From assembly GCF_014654205.1 (NCBI RefSeq), contig NZ_BNAW01000037.1, forward strand, positions 23,855 through 87,854: DNA of 64,000 nucleotides, in the 5' to 3' direction. The DNA comes from Amycolatopsis bullii. GTDB lineage: Bacteria; Actinomycetota; Actinomycetes; Mycobacteriales; Pseudonocardiaceae. Shown here one piece after another: positions 1 through 8,187 of this stretch. Both the position numbers and the translations under genes were made by a program. Under the pieces are notes generated by a model. It did not search any database. It was given only the letters and a program-made list of their open reading frames with translations, and was not told the DNA's origin. Within the stretch, counting starts at the first letter, position 1; each line of letters opens with the position of its first letter.

Positions 1-1
1 G

Positions 2-568
2 ACGGCCGGGCTGCCGTTCCAGTTCCGGAAGTGGGCGGAGCTGGAGAACTACGTCGAGGACATGTTCACCACCGGCGTGATCGACAGCTTCTCGGAGATC
101 CGCTGGGACATCCGGCCGTCGCCGAAGCTCGGCACGATCGAGATGCGCGTCTGCGACGGCCTGCCGACACTGGAGGAGGTCGGCGCGATCGCGGCGCTGA
201 CGCAGTGCCTGGTCGACGACTTCGTCGAGCGCCTGGAAGACGGCGAGATCCTGCCGACGCTGCCGCCCTGGCACGTCCAGGAGAACAAGTGGCGCGCGGC
301 CCGCTACGGCACGGACGCGATCGTCATCCTGGACGCGGCCGGCCGCGAGCGGCTGGTCACCGACGACGTGGCGGACCTGCTGGACCGGCTCGAGCCGGTG
401 GCGCGGCGGCTGGACTGCGTGGCCGAGCTGCGCGACGTCGAAACGATCCTGAAGTACGGGCCGAGCTACCGGCGGCAGCGCGCGGTCGCCGAGCAGCACA
501 AGGGCAGCCTCAAGGCCGTGGTGGCGTCGCTGGTCGCCGAGATGCGCGACGGGATCGCGCGCGGCTAG
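2..568 (+). CDS. Carboxylate-amine ligase (GCS2/YbdK family), C-terminal part
   Basis: This reading frame is already open at the left edge, so only the last 188 residues are visible and the start lies outside the window. The segment KLGTIEMRVCDGLPTLEEV and the following helical region match the C-terminal half of the glutamate-cysteine ligase type 2 (GCS2) fold, the YbdK-like carboxylate-amine ligases that make gamma-glutamyl or related amide bonds with ATP. The exact substrate cannot be read from this fragment. The stop overlaps the stop of the convergent Nudix gene by 4 bases. The family assignment is fairly secure; a dedicated EgtA role is possible but not supported here. Confidence 0.8.
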   Translation, partial: TAGLPFQFRKWAELENYVEDMFTTGVIDSFSEIRWDIRPSPKLGTIEMRVCDGLPTLEEVGAIAALTQCLVDDFVERLEDGEILPTLPPWHVQENKWRAARYGTDAIVILDAAGRERLVTDDVADLLDRLEPVARRLDCVAELRDVETILKYGPSYRRQRAVAEQHKGSLKAVVASLVAEMRDGIARG

Positions 569-1407
569 AGCCGGTCGAGCTGCGTGCGCAGCGTGCCGGG
601 GCCGAGTATCGACGCGCCGAGGGCTTCGACGCGCCGTTTCAGCTCCCGGTCGGCCGTCGCGACCAGGACCTCGGCCTGCTGCTGCGCGACGACCTCCACG
701 ATCTTCGAGTCGCCGTCGGTGTCCGCCGCGACGACTTCGACGCCTTCGGTGCCCGTGACGTGCTTCGCCTTTCCTTCGACGACCAGGACGATCCGTGGCC
801 ACCAGGTCACGGCCGGATCGTCCGGGTCCGGCACGCCCGCTTCGGCGAGCTTGGCAAGCTGGTCACGGAGGCGCTCGGCGGCACCGTGCCGATCGCGCCA
901 CCAGCCGTCCGGACGCGAGCCGACGACGTTGGCCCCGTCGACGACCAGGACGAGTTCACGCCCGACGCGGTCGCGCAGAGCGGGCCACGCGGCGGCGAAG
1001 TCGCGGTGAAGGGGGTAACCGGGGACGTCGTCGGGATCCACCCAGCGCACCTCCGCACTTTCGGTGTTGGCGACGCGCGCCTCGGCGCCGTCGGCGAGGG
1101 CGAGGACGGTGGTGTAGCTCCAGTCGCCGTGATCGACGACGGACGCCGAGACGGCGCGAAAGGCATCGGCGGGAACGGAGGCCTCTTCGAAGGCTTCGCG
1201 GGCAGCGGCGGTGCGGGCGGTCTCGCCGGCTTCGATGGCGCCGCCGGGCAGGGCCCAGGTGCGGCCGTGGTGCACCCACCAGGCGCGGCGCTGCAGGAGG
1301 ACGCCGCGGGCGGGATCGACGAGCAGCAGCCCGGCGGCGCCGTAGCGGCCCCAGTGCACGTGCCCGCAGGAACAGCGGACGAACACGCTCGCGGACAGGT
1401 GACTCAC
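565..1407 (-). CDS. Nudix hydrolase fused to a NYN-type nuclease-like domain
   Basis: The 280-residue protein has two parts. Residues about 1-145 carry a short zinc-ribbon-like start (CSCGHVHWG) and a Nudix box, GAIEAGETARTAAAREAFEE, which fits G-x5-E-x7-REUxEE for hydrolysis of nucleoside-diphosphate derivatives; the usual last glycine is replaced by Ser. Residues about 150-280 begin LVLVVDGANVVGS and end with VLVATADRELKRRVEALG, the Asp-rich pattern of NYN/PIN-like RNases. The proposed start is a GTG without a strong ribosome site. It lies 12 bases after the small membrane-protein gene and is probably cotranscribed with it. Substrates of both domains are unknown. Confidence 0.82.
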   Translation of the reverse strand: MSHLSASVFVRCSCGHVHWGRYGAAGLLLVDPARGVLLQRRAWWVHHGRTWALPGGAIEAGETARTAAAREAFEEASVPADAFRAVSASVVDHGDWSYTTVLALADGAEARVANTESAEVRWVDPDDVPGYPLHRDFAAAWPALRDRVGRELVLVVDGANVVGSRPDGWWRDRHGAAERLRDQLAKLAEAGVPDPDDPAVTWWPRIVLVVEGKAKHVTGTEGVEVVAADTDGDSKIVEVVAQQQAEVLVATADRELKRRVEALGASILGPGTLRTQLDRL

Positions 1408-1419
1408 GTGTCCAGCGTG

Positions 1420-1737
1420 TCACAGGTCGGTCGTGGGTCGCCGGTCGTCGCGGGCGGTCGGCGGCGGATCGGTCCGGTCCGGTCGGCTGCTCCGGCCGCT
1501 TCGGCCGCCGATCAGCGCGGTCAGGAAGATGCCGAGGGTGCTGCCGCCGATCACGAGCCAGCCCACGACCACGCCGGGCACCAGCCACGTGAGCAGGTGC
1601 GCCGCGAGAACCCAGCCCACGCCGGCGAATGCGGCGGCGGTCAGCTTCGCCCACTTCCGGCTCGCCTTGTGCTGGGCGAAGAGCGCGGCGACGGCCAGGA
1701 CCGCGCCTCCTGATCCGATCCACCCTTCCGTCGGCAT
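1420..1737 (-). CDS. Small membrane protein, hypothetical
   Basis: I start this gene at the ATG at 1737 because GGGAG lies six bases upstream; a longer in-frame opening upstream has poor coding character. The 105-residue protein has one hydrophobic stretch near residues 10-20 and a longer one (about residues 35-70, AAFAGVGWVLAAHLLTW and onward to the ALIGG turn), followed by a Arg/Asp/Pro-rich cytoplasmic-looking tail. I do not recognise a family. It precedes the Nudix-NYN gene by 12 bases on the same strand, so the two likely form an operon. Confidence 0.6.
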   Translation of the reverse strand: MPTEGWIGSGGAVLAVAALFAQHKASRKWAKLTAAAFAGVGWVLAAHLLTWLVPGVVVGWLVIGGSTLGIFLTALIGGRSGRSSRPDRTDPPPTARDDRRPTTDL

Positions 1738-2033
1738 CCCCGCTCCCTTCCCCAGGTGGGGGATACCCGATCGAGAGTGGGGCAACACCGGGCTCTTCGC
1801 CGGGCCGAACGCGGGCGGCGCTGCAGTCGCGGAAAAGGCCACGGCAGCAGACGAACGGGAATGAAGACGGGACCCACACCCCCCGCAACCCCGATCCGAA
1901 GCCCCAACACGGCCGGCGGCGCCGGGTCAAGGCACGCTTTCCCGCCTTGACGCGGTGCCGCCGGCCGTAGTCACAATCGGGCATCGGGGTGGCGGGGAAG
2001 CCCACCGAAGGATCGCAACAGCCCCAGCCCGGA
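1738..2033. other. Intergenic region between two minus-strand operons
   Basis: About 300 bases without a credible gene. It holds the glucokinase-operon terminator (1910-1967) on one side and must contain the promoter of the small membrane-protein/Nudix operon on the other; I could not pick out a convincing -35/-10 pair for the latter. Confidence 0.5.
1910..1967 (-). terminator. Long hairpin after the glucokinase operon
   Basis: Two 25-base arms (1910-1934 and 1943-1967) pair at 22 of 25 positions around an 8-base loop; both arms contain the core GTCAAGGC or its complement. The hairpin sits 67 bases after the stop of the minus-strand ROK kinase gene and has no U-tract, as is usual in high-GC actinobacteria. 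Terminator function is inferred from position and structure. Confidence 0.7.
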
Positions 2034-2987
2034 TCAGACCGGGGTCTTCGCCGCCTCCAGCGCCAAAGCCGCCGCGCCGACGATGGCCGTGTCGTCGCCC
2101 AGGTGAGCCGTCCGAATCCTCGCCAACGGCCGGTGACGCGCCCCCGTGATCGTCCCCGCGTAGTGCTCCCGCGCCTCGTCCAGGAACAGCGGCGCCGACT
2201 CCGACACCCCTCCCCCGATGACGATGATCTCCGGGTCGAACACGTCCGCCACCAGCGCCAGGCCCTCGCCGAGCCACTTGGCCAGCTCCGCCATCGCCAG
2301 CTGGGCGATCGGGTCGCCGTCGCGGGCCGCGCCCGCGACTCGCCTGCCCGTCACCGATCCCGGGTCGCCCGCGACCTGCGGGGCCAGCACCGTCGAGCGG
2401 CCCGGGTGCCGGGCCAGCAGCTCCACCGCCGTCGCCGCCAGGGCCGTTCCGCTGCAGTAGCGCTCCCAGCAGCCGTACTTGCCGCACGGGCACGGGCGGC
2501 CGCCGCGGACCACCGTCAGGTGGCCCAGCTCCGGGGCCACGCCGTACGCGCCGCGGTACAGCTTGCCATTCAGCAACAACCCCGCGCCGATGCCCGTGCC
2601 CAGGGCCACCAGAGCCGCCACCTGGGCGCCGCGGGCCGCTCCGAAACGGTGCTCGCCCACGATCGCCGAATTGACGTCGTGCTCCAGCAGCACCGGCAGG
2701 CCGACGCGCTTCTCGATCCGGTCGGCGACCGGGGCGCCGCGCCACGCCAGGTGCGGGGCGAACATCACCGAGCGGCGGTCGCGCGCCACGAAGCCCGCCA
2801 CCGCCAGCCCGACCCCGGCCACCTCGTGGCGGTTGCGCAGGTCCTCGACCACGCCGGCGATGGCGTCCTCGAGCGCGCCCTCCTCGGTCGGCGTCGCGAC
2901 GCGCGCCGTGTCGAGCAGGGAGCCGCGTTCGTCCACCACGCCGGCCCGGATGCTCGTCCCGCCGACGTCCACCCCTATCGTCCGCAA
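2034..2987 (-). CDS. glk: ROK-family glucokinase
   Basis: The product (317 aa) phosphorylates glucose with ATP. It shows the ROK phosphate loop IGVDVGGTSIRAGVV at the N-terminus, the catalytic Asp in LLEHDVNSA, and the ROK zinc motif PCPCGKYGCWE. I place the start at TTG 2987, one base after the stop of the preceding gene: any longer reading runs through that gene in the wrong frame, and the next candidate start would cut the phosphate loop. This spacing implies translational coupling. In Streptomyces the ROK glucokinase GlkA also mediates carbon catabolite repression, and the gene next to it is of the same small-protein type as here, so a regulatory role is plausible but inferred. Confidence 0.9.
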   Translation of the reverse strand: MRTIGVDVGGTSIRAGVVDERGSLLDTARVATPTEEGALEDAIAGVVEDLRNRHEVAGVGLAVAGFVARDRRSVMFAPHLAWRGAPVADRIEKRVGLPVLLEHDVNSAIVGEHRFGAARGAQVAALVALGTGIGAGLLLNGKLYRGAYGVAPELGHLTVVRGGRPCPCGKYGCWERYCSGTALAATAVELLARHPGRSTVLAPQVAGDPGSVTGRRVAGAARDGDPIAQLAMAELAKWLGEGLALVADVFDPEIIVIGGGVSESAPLFLDEAREHYAGTITGARHRPLARIRTAHLGDDTAIVGAAALALEAAKTPV

Positions 2988-2988
2988 C

Positions 2989-3450
2989 TCAGCTCTCCCA
3001 CTCGTCGCGCCGGCGGACGGCGATGTGCTGCACCCGCGGCGACGGCCGCGGGTCCGCGGGCCGCGGCGCGGGCCGGAACCCGGGCATGTGCACGCCCTCC
3101 TCCGGCTCCCAGCGGTCCGCGAGCACCGCGCGCAGCAGGGCGACCAGCTGCGCGAGCTGCTCGGCCAGCCGCGCGACCAGCTCGGGCCGTTCACCCCGTA
3201 CCACCGCGACGATCGCACAGAGTGGACACCACCCGCACGCCGAACCGTCCGGTTTCGCCTCGTCAGGCAGGCCGTGACCACCGGGGCTTCGCCCCGGGCC
3301 GGGGGCTTCGCCACCCGGAGCCCCCGAAAAGAAGTTGCCGTGCCCGGCCGCCAGCACGCCTTCCAGCCACGGCGCCGCCTTGTCGGCGACCAGCTCGGCG
3401 AGCAGGCGGATCTCCTCCGTCAGGCGCGGCCCGTGTTGCTCTTCGCTCAC
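2989..3450 (-). CDS. DUF5304-type small protein upstream of glucokinase
   Basis: A 153-residue protein starting at GTG 3450, which overlaps the stop of the ArsA-like gene by 4 bases (GTGA). It has an N-terminal helix (LTEEIRLLAELVADKAAPWL), a glycine/proline-rich linker with CGWCPLC, a helical centre with repeated LAEQLAQLVALLRA, and a basic tail. It resembles actinobacterial DUF5304 proteins. In Streptomyces coelicolor a gene in this position next to glkA (SCO2127) has been linked to glucose repression; I recall this as the closest functional lead but cannot confirm homology here. No catalytic motif is evident; the two Cys of CGWC may bind metal or form a disulfide. Confidence 0.7.
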   Translation of the reverse strand: MSEEQHGPRLTEEIRLLAELVADKAAPWLEGVLAAGHGNFFSGAPGGEAPGPGRSPGGHGLPDEAKPDGSACGWCPLCAIVAVVRGERPELVARLAEQLAQLVALLRAVLADRWEPEEGVHMPGFRPAPRPADPRPSPRVQHIAVRRRDEWES

Positions 3451-4580
3451 CCGCGTCCCCGGTTCCCGGCCAGGTGCACGACCAGGCCGTCGGCGTCGGA
3501 CTCCGCGCCGGTGATCCGGCACGGCCGCAGCGGCTCCGGCAGGGCGATGAGCCTGCGGAAGCCGTCCACGGTGATCGCCAGGTCGTCGTCGACGCGGGCG
3601 AGGTCGACCTCGGCGTCCCGCGCGAGCGGGAGCGCGACGCGCAGGGTGTACCCGCCGTCGGCGGGCCGCACGCGCAGCAGCGGCGTGACCGGTGTGCCGT
3701 GACCGGTGAGCGGGTCTTCGCCGCGGTAGAGCTCGGCGGCGATCTCCAGCAGCGCGGGCAGCCCGACCGGCTCGACGGCGCGGTGCTCGACCCGGGCGAC
3801 CGGCGCGATCCCGGCCGCGGCGAGTTCGGCGAGCACGGCGTCCTGCTGCGTCCGGCGCGTGCGCAGCCAGGACGCGGCGCCCCCGCGCCAGATGCCGGGC
3901 GCTGGCATCAGCCGGTTGGCGATCAGGCCGTCGACGGCGATGCCGCGCAGGGCCAGCGAGCTGAGCGTGCGCCGCGCCTCGGCGACGACCACCCGCTCCG
4001 GCGTCAGGACCAGCCGGACGGTCGTCACCGCCGGGTCGGTGAGCAGGGCGCGCAGGCCGTCGAGGTGGGCGCCGAGCCGGCGCACCGAGTCCGTGACGCG
4101 GCCGCGCGGCCCGAACACGCGGGTCAGGTAGCCGGAGACGGCCTCGGGCAGGGCGAGCAGCCGCAGCGTCTCGGCCGTCGGCCCGCAGTCGACGACGACG
4201 GTCTCCCACGGGCCGTCCTCGGCCAGCCGGCGGACTTCGGTGAGGGCGAGCAGCTCGTCGACGCCGGGCAGCACGGTGAGCTCTTCGGCGTCGAGGGTGT
4301 CGAGTCCCGCGCCGGCCAGCACCGCGCGCAGTTCGCCGCGCAGCCGCTCCCAGGAGGCGTCCACCAGGGTCCGCGCATCGACCTGCACCCCCGAGAGCAG
4401 GGCGTCCACTTCGGACGGTTCGGCGCCGAGGGGGCGGGCGAAGGCGTCACCGAGGGAGTGGGCCGGATCGGTGGACACGACGAGGGTCTTCCTGCCGCGG
4501 GCGGCGAGGGCGGCGCCGGTGGCCGCGGCCAGCGTGGTCTTCCCGACACCCCCCTTGCCGGTGCACAGCAGGATCCGCAC
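3447..4580 (-). CDS. ArsA/Get3-like P-loop ATPase
   Basis: A 377-residue cytoplasmic ATPase with the deviant Walker A GKGGVGKTTLAAATG at residues 8-22, the A-prime motif STDPAHSLGDAF and a switch region VVVDCGPTAETLRLL. These mark the ArsA/Get3 anion-transporting ATPase family. No arsenic-transport genes lie nearby, so the arsenite role should not be assumed; in mycobacteria related ATPases (Rv2184c type) sit in the same neighbourhood as a FadD15 ligase and SRPBCC proteins, as here. It starts 4 bases after the SRPBCC gene and overlaps the next gene, so it is mid-operon. The client or substrate is unknown. Confidence 0.88.
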   Translation of the reverse strand: MRILLCTGKGGVGKTTLAAATGAALAARGRKTLVVSTDPAHSLGDAFARPLGAEPSEVDALLSGVQVDARTLVDASWERLRGELRAVLAGAGLDTLDAEELTVLPGVDELLALTEVRRLAEDGPWETVVVDCGPTAETLRLLALPEAVSGYLTRVFGPRGRVTDSVRRLGAHLDGLRALLTDPAVTTVRLVLTPERVVVAEARRTLSSLALRGIAVDGLIANRLMPAPGIWRGGAASWLRTRRTQQDAVLAELAAAGIAPVARVEHRAVEPVGLPALLEIAAELYRGEDPLTGHGTPVTPLLRVRPADGGYTLRVALPLARDAEVDLARVDDDLAITVDGFRRLIALPEPLRPCRITGAESDADGLVVHLAGNRGRG

Positions 4581-4584
4581 GTTG

Positions 4585-5019
4585 CTAGCCCTCGGCCCGC
4601 TTCTTGAGCTCCTTCAGCGCGGTGTCCATGACCATCTTCTCGGCCTTGCGGCGCAGCAGGCCGATCATCGGCAGCGCCAGCTCGACCGACAGCGTGTAGG
4701 TGACCCGCGTCCGGCCGCCGAGGTCGGCCAGCGCGTAGCGGCCGTTCTGCGCCTTCTGCATCTGGCCCTTGACCAGGTGCCAGCTGACGCCGAGGCCGTC
4801 TTCGTCCCAGTCATACTCGAGGGTGTAGACGTCCTTGATCGGACCGGCGTCGAGGGTCAGCTTGACCTGCTTGGCCCGGCCTTCGGCGTCGGTGTCGAGG
4901 ACCTCGGTCTGCCGGACGGCCTTGGCCCATTCCGGGTACGCGGGGAAGTCGGCGATCACGGCCATCACCCGGCTGGGCTCGGCGTCGACCTCGATGGACT
5001 GTGTGGACTGCTCGGCCAT
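4585..5019 (-). CDS. SRPBCC-fold (START-like) protein
   Basis: This 144-residue protein has the START/SRPBCC pattern: an N-terminal strand with VDAEPSRVMAVIADFPAYPEW, curved sheet segments (VKLTLDAGPIKDVYTLEYDW) and a long C-terminal helix (LLRRKAEKMVMDTALKELKK). The family binds hydrophobic ligands such as polyketides, lipids or quinones in a helix-grip cavity. It is one of two SRPBCC genes in the operon and lies between the metallophosphoesterase and the ArsA-like ATPase, a context close to Rv2185c in Mycobacterium tuberculosis. A lipid-related role next to an acyl-CoA ligase is reasonable but inferred. Confidence 0.85.
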   Translation of the reverse strand: MAEQSTQSIEVDAEPSRVMAVIADFPAYPEWAKAVRQTEVLDTDAEGRAKQVKLTLDAGPIKDVYTLEYDWDEDGLGVSWHLVKGQMQKAQNGRYALADLGGRTRVTYTLSVELALPMIGLLRRKAEKMVMDTALKELKKRAEG

Positions 5020-5046
5020 GGGTCGAAGCGTAGCCGCCGCGGTTGG

Positions 5047-5841
5047 TCACCAGCGCAGCACGTAGGGCTGCCCGGTCTCCTTGAAGTGACCCACGTTGCG
5101 GCACTCGGTCAGGCCGACCCGGGCGCGGGGCGCCAGTGGCTGGTGCACGTGCCCGAACACCGACCAGCGCGGCCGCTGCGCCCGGATCAGCTCCAGCAGC
5201 GCCGTCGAGCCGATCTCGCTGCGGCGGGCGACGACGTCGTAGGTCAGCTCGGGCAGGGCCGGCGGGCCGTGCGTGCAGAGCACGTCCACGTCGGTCAGCG
5301 CGGCCACGCTCCGGTCGTAGTCCGCGCGGTCCCGCAGGTAGGGCCGCCAGGCGGCGCCCTTGCGGGGCCGCGGGACGACGCCGTCGGGCAGCAGCGCGCC
5401 GCCGACGAACCCGAACCGCAGGCCGCCGATCTCCGCGACCTCGCCGTCGAGCACCCGCACGCCCTCGCCGGCGAACTCCGGCCACAGCGCCGGGGTGTCG
5501 ACGTTGCCGGGGGTGGCGTAGGTGGGCGCCGTCATCGCCGCGAACAGCGTCGCGTACTGCGCGCGGATGGCCTCGTCGACCGCGGAGGCCGGGTCTTCGA
5601 GGGTCGCCCAGAGCGTGCGCGAGAAGGCAACGGTTTCGTCACGGGTGCCCTCGCGGCGCAGGCGGGCGAACTCGCCGACCTTCTCGCTGCCGAACAGGGC
5701 GCCCATGATGCCCTTTTCGTGGTCGTGGTAGTCGACGAAGTCGATCAGGTCGCCGAGCACGACCAGGGCGTCCGCCCCGTCGCCGGCCCGCTTCAACGCG
5801 TCCGCGTTGCCGTGCACGTCCGAGACGACGTGTACCCGCAC
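5047..5841 (-). CDS. Calcineurin-like metallophosphoesterase
   Basis: A 264-residue enzyme with the ordered metal motifs of the calcineurin-like fold: SDVHGN at residues 7-12 (D-x-H), GDLID (GD), GNVD (in place of GNHE/D), THGP and GHVH near the C-terminus. Such enzymes hydrolyse phosphomono- or diesters with a di-metal centre. The substrate is not apparent. The gene follows the upstream SRPBCC gene by 9 bases and precedes the second by 27 bases, so it belongs to the same operon. Confidence 0.9.
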   Translation of the reverse strand: MRVHVVSDVHGNADALKRAGDGADALVVLGDLIDFVDYHDHEKGIMGALFGSEKVGEFARLRREGTRDETVAFSRTLWATLEDPASAVDEAIRAQYATLFAAMTAPTYATPGNVDTPALWPEFAGEGVRVLDGEVAEIGGLRFGFVGGALLPDGVVPRPRKGAAWRPYLRDRADYDRSVAALTDVDVLCTHGPPALPELTYDVVARRSEIGSTALLELIRAQRPRWSVFGHVHQPLAPRARVGLTECRNVGHFKETGQPYVLRW

Positions 5842-5850
5842 CCTGCTCCC

Positions 5851-6258
5851 CTAGTTCTCGCGCGGAGGGACGCCGGGCTCGCGCCCGTCCTCCAGGATCT
5901 CCTTGAGCCCGAGCGCGATCGCCTTGGCCGCGCGGGCCCGCCGGTCGAACTCCCGCCGCAGGTCACGTGGCGCCAGCGCACGGGGCGCCCCGGCCGCGTC
6001 GGCGGGGGTCGCCCGCAGGAAGTAGTGCAGCAGGGTGCCGTCGAGCACCGGCTCGAGCCAAACCTCCATCGTACCGACGAGCGCGCCCGTCACGGTCCAG
6101 CGCAGGCCCTTGTCCCCCCGGTCGGTGTAGACCTCCAGGACCAGGTCGGGCCAGTAGCGCCGCCAGGAGGCCGGCTCGGCGAAGACCGCGGCCACGGTGG
6201 CGGGCGGAACGGCGAGGAACGTCTCGTCGACGATGTCGAGTGAGGGTGGCGCGTTCAC
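5851..6258 (-). CDS. SRPBCC-fold protein, first gene of the operon
   Basis: A 135-residue protein starting at GTG 6258. The N-terminus (FLAVPPATVAAVFAEPASWRRYWPD) and the sheet segment LRWTVTGALVGTMEVWLEP fit the SRPBCC/polyketide-cyclase fold. A long helix with repeated basic residues (REFDRRARAAKAIALGLKEIL) closes it. It is the first gene of the six-gene operon running down to glucokinase and is divergent from the FadD15-type ligase gene, so both promoters must lie in 6259-6386. Ligand unknown. Confidence 0.82.
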   Translation of the reverse strand: MNAPPSLDIVDETFLAVPPATVAAVFAEPASWRRYWPDLVLEVYTDRGDKGLRWTVTGALVGTMEVWLEPVLDGTLLHYFLRATPADAAGAPRALAPRDLRREFDRRARAAKAIALGLKEILEDGREPGVPPREN

Positions 6259-6386
6259 GTGCGAAGAATGTCACGGCCTCGCCTCGCGGGGTCGATCAGC
6301 ATGGTCTTAAGGTGCTCACCACGCTAAGTTGACTGGCGGGTAACAGCGGTGTCACCTGCCGCACGCGTTTGAACACGGAGGTCCAC

Positions 6387-8183
6387 GTGCGCGAATACAG
6401 CGCTCCCGCCGGCAAGCCGGTGGCCGACGACGAAAACATGTCCGACGTCGTCTGGGCGAACGCCGAGCGGTTCTCCGACGTGGTGAGCTTCCGCCGCCAG
6501 GTCGAGGGCAGCTGGCTGGACGTGACCGCCAAGGAGTTCGCGGCAGAGGTGCTGGCCGTGGCCAAGGGCCTGGCCAAGGCCGGGATCGGCCGCGGCGACC
6601 GCGTGGGCCTGATGTCGAAGACCCGCTACGAGTGGACGCTGATCGACTTCGCGATCTGGGCGGCCGGCGCGGTGACCGTGCCCATCTACGACACGTCCTC
6701 CCCCGAACAGGTGCACTGGATCCTCTCCGACTCGGCCGCCAAGGGCGTGTTCGTCGAGACGAACGCCCACGCCGCGGCGGTCGACCAGATCCGCGACCGG
6801 CTCACCGACCTGCAGAACACCTGGCAGATCGAGGGCGACTCCCCCGCCGTCGAGGAGCTGTCCGCGCTGGGCGCTTCCCTTTCGGACGACGAGCTGCACG
6901 ACCGCCGCCGCGAGGTGACCGCGGACGAGCTGGCCACCATCGTCTACACCTCGGGCACCACCGGCCGCCCCAAGGGCGTCGAGCTGACCCACCGCAACCT
7001 CCTGGCCGAGATCCGCGCCGACATCGAGGCGTTCCCGCAGCTGATGGAGCAGGGCAACTCGCTGCTGTGCTTCCTGCCGCTGGCGCACGTGCTGGCCCGC
7101 GCGATCGCCGTCACCGCGCTCACCGCCCGCGTCACCCTCGGGCACACGCCGGACGTCAAGAACCTGGTCGCCGACCTGGGCACCTTCCGGCCGACGTTCG
7201 TCGTCGCCGTGCCGCGCGTGTTCGAGAAGGTCTACAACTCGGCGAAGCAGAAGGCCCACAGCGAGGGCAAGGGCAAGATCTTCGACGCCGCCGAGGCCAC
7301 CGCGGTCGCCTACAGCGAGGCGCAGGACACCGGCGGCGCCGGGCTGGGGCTGAAGCTGAAGCACCTGGTGTTCGACAAGCTGGTCTACGGCAAGCTGCGC
7401 GCGGCCCTCGGCGGCCGCTGCGTCGCGGCCGTCTCGGGCGGCGCGCCGCTGGGCGCGCGGCTGGCCCACTTCTTCCGCGGCATCGGCGTCCCGGTGTTCG
7501 AGGGCTACGGCCTCACCGAGACGTCCGCGGCGGCGAACGTCAACACGCAGACGGCGTTCCGCGTCGGCACGGTCGGCAAGCCGGTCAACGGCACGTCGGT
7601 CCGCATCGCCGACGACGGCGAGGTCCTCCTCAAGGGCGACGTCGTGTTCCGGGCGTACTACAACAACCCGCAGGCGACGAAGGAAGCGCTCACCGACGGC
7701 TGGTTCCACACCGGCGACCTGGGCGAGCTGGACTCCGACGGCTTCCTGAAGATCACCGGCCGCAAGAAGGAGATCATCGTGACGGCGGGCGGCAAGAACG
7801 TCGCCCCGTCCGGCCTCGAGGACACGATCAAAGCCTGCCCGCTGGTCAGCCAGGCGATGGTGGTCGGCGACCAGCGCCCGTTCATCGCGGCACTGGTCAC
7901 CGTGGACGAGGAGTACTTCCCGTCCTGGAAGTCCCAGCACGGCAAGCCTTCCGGCGCTTCGGTGGCGGACCTCGCCGCGGACCCGGACCTCCTCGCGGAG
8001 ATCCAGGCCGCGGTCGACGAGGCGAACAAGTCGGTGTCCAAGGCCGAGGCGATCAAGAAGTTCACCGTGCTGGCGAACGACTTCACCGAGGCCGGCGGGG
8101 AGATCACGCCGAGCCTGAAGCTGAAGCGGAACGTGGTCACGAAGAACTACGCCGACGACATCGAAGGCCTGTACAAGAAGTAG
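6387..8183 (+). CDS. fadD15: FadD15-type long-chain fatty-acyl-CoA ligase
   Basis: A 598-residue AMP-forming acyl-CoA synthetase. It carries the P-loop YTSGTTGRPKGVELTHRN, the ENL-superfamily motif GYGLTETSAAAN, the hinge GDLGELDSDGFLKITGRKKE and the C-terminal catalytic Lys region TPSLKLKRN. Length and N-terminus (VREYSAPAG) match Mycobacterium FadD15. The start is GTG 6387, with GGAGG ideally spaced; an upstream TTG in frame lacks a ribosome site. The enzyme activates long-chain fatty acids to acyl-CoA through an acyl-adenylate. It is divergent from the SRPBCC-led operon, an arrangement shared with mycobacteria. Confidence 0.9.
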   Translation: MREYSAPAGKPVADDENMSDVVWANAERFSDVVSFRRQVEGSWLDVTAKEFAAEVLAVAKGLAKAGIGRGDRVGLMSKTRYEWTLIDFAIWAAGAVTVPIYDTSSPEQVHWILSDSAAKGVFVETNAHAAAVDQIRDRLTDLQNTWQIEGDSPAVEELSALGASLSDDELHDRRREVTADELATIVYTSGTTGRPKGVELTHRNLLAEIRADIEAFPQLMEQGNSLLCFLPLAHVLARAIAVTALTARVTLGHTPDVKNLVADLGTFRPTFVVAVPRVFEKVYNSAKQKAHSEGKGKIFDAAEATAVAYSEAQDTGGAGLGLKLKHLVFDKLVYGKLRAALGGRCVAAVSGGAPLGARLAHFFRGIGVPVFEGYGLTETSAAANVNTQTAFRVGTVGKPVNGTSVRIADDGEVLLKGDVVFRAYYNNPQATKEALTDGWFHTGDLGELDSDGFLKITGRKKEIIVTAGGKNVAPSGLEDTIKACPLVSQAMVVGDQRPFIAALVTVDEEYFPSWKSQHGKPSGASVADLAADPDLLAEIQAAVDEANKSVSKAEAIKKFTVLANDFTEAGGEITPSLKLKRNVVTKNYADDIEGLYKK

Positions 8184-8187
8184 CCGT

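Noticed and set aside
2989..4209. Long frame upstream of the DUF5304-type protein
   Set aside because: The part before GTG 3450 overlaps the ArsA-like ATPase in another frame and is Arg/Pro-rich nonsense.
3447..4580. Arsenite efflux ATPase (arsA)
   Set aside because: No arsB, arsR or arsD is near, and the neighbourhood matches a non-arsenic actinobacterial context.
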